In this document: piece by piece, positions 62,982 to 64,000 of the stretch | Numbering within the stretch: position 1 is the first letter of the stretch | Layout of the letters: every line of letters begins with the position of its first letter | DNA from: CAG-390 sp045531455 | GTDB taxonomy: Bacteria > Bacillota > Clostridia > Oscillospirales > CAG-272 | DNA length: 64,000 bases | Assembly (NCBI GenBank): GCA_045531455.1 | Contig: JAZSEA010000075.1 | Span: 1 to 64,000, forward strand | Direction: 5' to 3' | The notes under the pieces: model-generated | What the model was told of the DNA's origin: nothing | Databases searched by the model: none | Seen by the model: the letters and a program-made list of their open reading frames with translations, nothing else | Translations under genes and position numbers: made by a program

Positions 62982-64000
62982 TTAATTGTCGATCCACTTG
63001 CAAGATCTTTCAACTGCTCTTTGCCAGTTTTTGATATTTGCATTGCGTTCATTATCCGACATATCGGGTTCAACGATCCTGTCAATTGCGCGATTTGCCT
63101 TGATCTGATCGAAATCGGAAATCTCACCAACTGCTAGTCCTGCCAGATATGCGGCTCCAAGAGCTGTGGTTTCAATGCAGGTAGGTCGAAGAACCTTTTT
63201 GCCAAGAATATCTGCTTGGATCTTTAACAGAAGAGTATTAGCCGATGCACCGCCGTCAACATTTAGAGCTTCGAAGTTAATGCCTGCTTCATTTTGCATC
63301 AAAGAGAGTACGTCATAAGTTTGGAATGCCATAGAATCAAGAACTGCGCGGACAAAGTGAGCTTTCGTTGTACCTCTAGTAAGACCCGAAATCGATCCTC
63401 TTGCGTAAGGATCCCAATACGGGGCTCCAAGACCTACGAATGCAGGCACGAAATATACGCCTCCGCTGTTTGGAACGCTTGCGGCAATCTCTTCTGTTTG
63501 GGAAGCATAATTAATAAGTCCGAGTCCGTCTCTGAGCCATTGTACTGCTGCTCCGCAAACGAACACAGAACCCTCCAAAGCGTAATAGACTTTGTTGCCA
63601 ATGCCCCATGCTATCGTTGTAACAAGACCGTTTCTGGAGAATACGGGGCGTTCACCTGTATTCATAAGCAGGAATCCGCCGGTCCCGTAAGTGTTTTTTG
63701 CCTCACCGGGATTGAAACAGCATTGGCCGAAGAGCGCAGCTTGTTGATCTCCCGCAACACCTGCAACGGGAATCTTTCCACCAAAGAGCGAAGGATCTGT
63801 GTATCCGAATAAGCCTGAAGAAGGACGTACTTCAGGTAACAGCTCGCGGGGAATATCAAACATTTTAAGGAGCGCATCATCCCATTCAAGGGTATTGATG
63901 TTGAAGAGCATCGTTCTTGATGCGTTCGAGTAGTCAGTAGCGTGAACCTTCTTTCCTGTGAGATTATAGATCAGCCAGGAATCGATAGTACCAAAGCAGA
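62982..64000 (-). CDS. glpK: glycerol kinase (3' part; 5' end beyond the window)
   Basis: Glycerol kinase makes glycerol-3-phosphate. About 339 C-terminal residues are inside the window. They start with CFGTIDSWLIYNLTG and include SNASRTMLFNI, the domain core GVAGDQQAALFGQ, NTYGTGGFLLMN, ALEGSVFVCGAAVQWLRDGL, VFVPAFVGLGAPYWDPYARG-like sequence and DGGASAN. The frame is open to the window edge. Confidence 0.95.
   Translation of the reverse strand, partial: CFGTIDSWLIYNLTGKKVHATDYSNASRTMLFNINTLEWDDALLKMFDIPRELLPEVRPSSGLFGYTDPSLFGGKIPVAGVAGDQQAALFGQCCFNPGEAKNTYGTGGFLLMNTGERPVFSRNGLVTTIAWGIGNKVYYALEGSVFVCGAAVQWLRDGLGLINYASQTEEIAASVPNSGGVYFVPAFVGLGAPYWDPYARGSISGLTRGTTKAHFVRAVLDSMAFQTYDVLSLMQNEAGINFEALNVDGGASANTLLLKIQADILGKKVLRPTCIETTALGAAYLAGLAVGEISDFDQIKANRAIDRIVEPDMSDNERNANIKNWQRAVERSCKWIDN

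Noticed and set aside
62975..62995. Rex-type operator (TTGTTAA half site) near ldh
   Set aside because: Only one half of the palindrome is present and it lies at the end of glpK; a chance match is likely.
1..64000. CRISPR arrays, tRNA or rRNA genes, insertion sequences, prophage
   Set aside because: No regularly spaced repeats, cloverleaf sequences, transposase or phage genes were recognised in gaps or coding regions.

Overview
The window looks like chromosomal DNA of an anaerobic, spore-former-related Firmicute, most likely an uncultured gut-type member of the Clostridia (Oscillospirales or a neighbouring order). The reasons are: housekeeping gene order typical of Clostridia (mutS-mutL-tgt; nusB-xseA-xseB-ispA-tlyA-nadK-argR-recN); a full-length spoIVA; formate-tetrahydrofolate ligase; Cys-type sulfatases; strong 'TTGACA-17-TATAAT' type promoters; and moderate G+C. 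No rRNA, tRNA, CRISPR array, IS element or prophage gene was seen.

Layout. 1-8470 (+): mutS, mutL and tgt, then an LCP-type membrane protein and glycyl-tRNA synthetase. 8510-12173 (-): an operon tsaE-tsaB-rpiB-ispD-ispF-rpe (tRNA t6A, pentose phosphate, MEP isoprenoid steps). 12285-16811 (-): a beta-lactamase-fold hydrolase, gltX, glnS and two small proteins. 16940-20527 (-): two stand-alone solute-binding lipoproteins, each with its own strong promoter and terminator. 20885-23054: a diverged SpoIIP-like protein (+) converging on a yajC / membrane protein / orphan RRE-like operon (-). 23232-31626 (+): rimM-trmD, an O-antigen-ligase-type protein with two DUF4330-like partners, HPr, uvrC, rsmD, coaD and a phosphoesterase. 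31666-33491 (-): a 5'-truncated Ig-like gene behind an FkbM methyltransferase. 33629-40155: spoIVA, xpt (-), a four-gene operon (DivIVA-like coiled coil, XRE/TPR regulator, two lipoproteins), and a small membrane protein (-). 40404-55324 (+): a 15-gene co-directional run from nusB to fhs. 55384-64000: a HAD phosphatase and second sulfatase (-), acyl-ACP thioesterase plus ABC transporter (+), dxs (+), ldh (-), and the 3' part of glpK (-).

Most of the window is core information processing and metabolism. Isoprenoid genes are scattered over three loci (ispD-ispF, ispA, dxs). Envelope functions recur (LCP, ligase/DUF4330, flippase, FkbM, lipoproteins).

The most unusual place is 20885-23054. A stand-alone protein resembling the N-terminal RiPP-recognition domain of SCIFF radical-SAM maturases follows yajC and a DUF3792-like membrane gene, but no SCIFF peptide or radical-SAM domain is present. 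It faces a SpoIIP homologue whose catalytic motifs are altered and whose reading frame runs through a terminator. Other points of interest are a lipoprotein with three exact-spacing HxxxxC/CxxC repeats (37375-38256), an uncalled 54-residue membrane peptide between recN and argS, and a truncated Ig-like gene.
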